From Desulfobacula sp. (GTDB taxonomy: Bacteria; Desulfobacterota; Desulfobacteria; Desulfobacterales; Desulfobacteraceae), in assembly GCA_027858355.1 (NCBI GenBank), contig JAQICW010000100.1, positions 1 through 7,125 on the forward strand: a stretch of DNA of 7,125 nt, written 5' to 3'. Shown piece after piece: positions 6,647-7,125 of this stretch (within the stretch, counting starts at the first letter, position 1; every line of letters starts with the position of its first letter). The notes under the pieces are model-generated. The model was not told the origin of the DNA, made no database searches, and saw only the letters and a program-made list of their open reading frames with translations. Both the position numbers and the translations under genes were made by a program.

Positions 6647-6673
6647 CCTATTCAAATTAATAGGAATACCTAT
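6647..6673. repeat. Three alternating half-sites upstream of the transporter start
   Basis: On the + strand CCTATT (6647-6652), AATAGG (6659-6664) and CCTAT (6669-6673) alternate in orientation with 6- and 4-nt gaps. The middle half can therefore pair with either neighbour: 6-bp stem 6647-6652/6659-6664, or 5-bp stem 6660-6664/6669-6673. The 6647-6652 half contains the AGG of the transporter's likely ribosome binding site (- strand). It could be a protein-binding operator or an RNA hairpin pair, but the stems are short and A/T-rich, so chance is possible. Confidence 0.35.
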
Positions 6674-6695
6674 GACACATTTGGATTTGAGTCAA
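6664..6695 (-). promoter_or_regulatory. Weak candidate promoter for the transporter-phosphofructokinase unit
   Basis: Reading the - strand, TTGACT (6695-6690) is a good -35 match (5 of 6). The -10 region about 17 nt later reads TAGGTATT around 6672-6665 and is a poor match to TATAAT. The position, some 30-60 nt before the start codon in a divergent gap, is right for a promoter. I see no convincing counterpart for ftsY on the + strand. Confidence 0.2.
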
Positions 6696-6774
6696 TCTTT
6701 TGTTCAAATTTTCAGCGACTATCCTTGATTCTAATTCAAGAAAAATGGTAAGGATCATCAACAAAACTATATTT

Positions 6775-6780
6775 AAGGAG
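6775..6780 (+). promoter_or_regulatory. Strong ribosome binding site for ftsY, supporting a TTG start
   Basis: AAGGAG, a near-perfect Shine-Dalgarno sequence, stands 9 nt before TTG 6790. An in-frame ATG at 6745 lies upstream without an intervening stop, but only a weak AAGAAA precedes it, and the site at 6775-6780 would then be buried in coding sequence. This favours TTG as the true start. Confidence 0.65.
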
Positions 6781-6789
6781 CAAATAAAA

Positions 6790-7125
6790 TTGGCGTTTAA
6801 TTTATTTAAAAAAAAAAGTCTAGAGAAAAAAGAACAAGGCAACAAAATCTTTTCAAGGCTGAAAACCGGGTTGTCAAAAACAAGAAAGGTATTAACCACA
6901 GACATCAATGATCTTTTTGGTTCAGGCAAAACGATTGATGAAGACCTTTTTGAAGAATTGGAGGAAGTCTTGATCTCATCTGATCTGGGTATTGATGTGA
7001 CCATGGAAATGATGAAGAAAATAAAGGACAAAGCCAAAAAACTGTCCAGTTCAGAAGAACTCAAACAGGTATTAAAAGAGGAATTAATCGGATTGTTCCC
7101 GAATAAACCTATCCCGAATAAACCT
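6790..7125 (+). CDS. ftsY: FtsY, signal recognition particle receptor (N domain only; runs off the window)
   Basis: FtsY is the membrane-associated SRP receptor GTPase that docks ribosome-SRP complexes at the Sec translocon. The 112 visible codons from TTG 6790 begin MAFNLFKKKSLEKK and continue as a typical N-domain four-helix bundle: IFSRLKTGLSKTRKVL at about 20-35, IDEDLFEELEEVLISSDLG at 49-67, then the amphipathic helices through LKEELIGLF. The order and spacing (LSKTR, LFEELEE, LI-x2-D-x-G) are those of FtsY rather than Ffh. There is essentially no acidic A domain, only a short basic N-terminus that could itself bind membrane. The frame is open to the last base, so the NG GTPase domain lies beyond the window. 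Starting at the alternative ATG 6745 would add 15 residues. A 15-bp direct repeat begins where the N/G linker should be. Confidence 0.88.
   Translation, partial: MAFNLFKKKSLEKKEQGNKIFSRLKTGLSKTRKVLTTDINDLFGSGKTIDEDLFEELEEVLISSDLGIDVTMEMMKKIKDKAKKLSSSEELKQVLKEELIGLFPNKPIPNKP
7098..7125 (+). repeat. Two copies of a 13-bp direct repeat (15-bp period) in the ftsY linker, at the window edge
   Basis: CCCGAATAAACCT occurs at 7098-7110 and again at 7113-7125, separated by AT, giving an in-frame period of five codons read as PNKPI. The second copy ends exactly at the last base, so the number of copies is unknown. It falls just after the N domain (LIGLF), where a short proline-containing linker to the GTPase domain is expected. 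Confidence 0.6.

Noticed and set aside
6657..7064. 135-residue open frame on the - strand opposite ftsY
   Set aside because: It is antisense to a clearly conserved FtsY N domain, rich in serine/leucine as expected for the complement of A-rich coding sequence, and has no recognisable motif.
1..7125. A novel defence, mobile or secondary-metabolite system
   Set aside because: All complete genes belong to recognisable housekeeping or transport families, and no transposase, integrase, toxin-antitoxin pair, nuclease or RNA gene is seen. Novelty, if any, lies in the palindromic element and regulatory details.

Overview
The window is about 7.1 kb of moderately AT-rich bacterial chromosome. It holds five complete genes, the 3' end of a sixth and the 5' end of a seventh. 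The gene content suggests an anaerobic sulfate-reducer-type bacterium, most likely Desulfobacterota (Desulfobacterales-like). The indicators are the siroheme-dependent (alternative) heme pathway enzymes AhbC and AhbD flanking HemB, and a long plant/spirochaete-type PPi-dependent phosphofructokinase. This placement is inferred from gene content, not from a database search.

Left part, + strand (2-3397): a tightly packed run consisting of the C-terminal end of an unrecognised protein, ahbC, hemB and ahbD. Each junction overlaps by 1-4 nt (ATGA, TAATG, TGATG), so this is almost certainly one operon whose promoter lies left of the window. HemB makes porphobilinogen, the common tetrapyrrole precursor. 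AhbC and AhbD are two radical SAM/SPASM-like enzymes that perform the last two steps from 12,18-didecarboxysiroheme through Fe-coproporphyrin III to heme b. The siroheme decarboxylase (AhbA/AhbB) and the early genes hemA/L/C and siroheme synthase are not in the window.

Middle (3398-3557): a short convergent gap almost filled by a 147-bp imperfect palindrome (3409-3555) with AGTG...CACT ends. It looks like a dispersed palindromic repeat or MITE-like element that may also act as a bidirectional terminator.

Right part, - strand (3558-6634): a two-gene unit read leftwards, with an SBF-like (bile acid:sodium symporter family) membrane transporter followed by a long PPi-phosphofructokinase. A 134-155 bp divergent gap separates the transporter from ftsY, which reads rightwards off the window end. 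FtsY appears to start at TTG 6790 behind a strong AAGGAG, and only its N domain is visible.

I see no phage, CRISPR, transposase, tRNA or rRNA gene, and no clearly undescribed multi-gene system. The most worthwhile observations are the palindromic element, an apparent insertion in the phosphofructokinase, a possible mutually exclusive hairpin pair over the transporter's ribosome binding site, and a 15-bp direct repeat in the FtsY N/G linker at the window edge.
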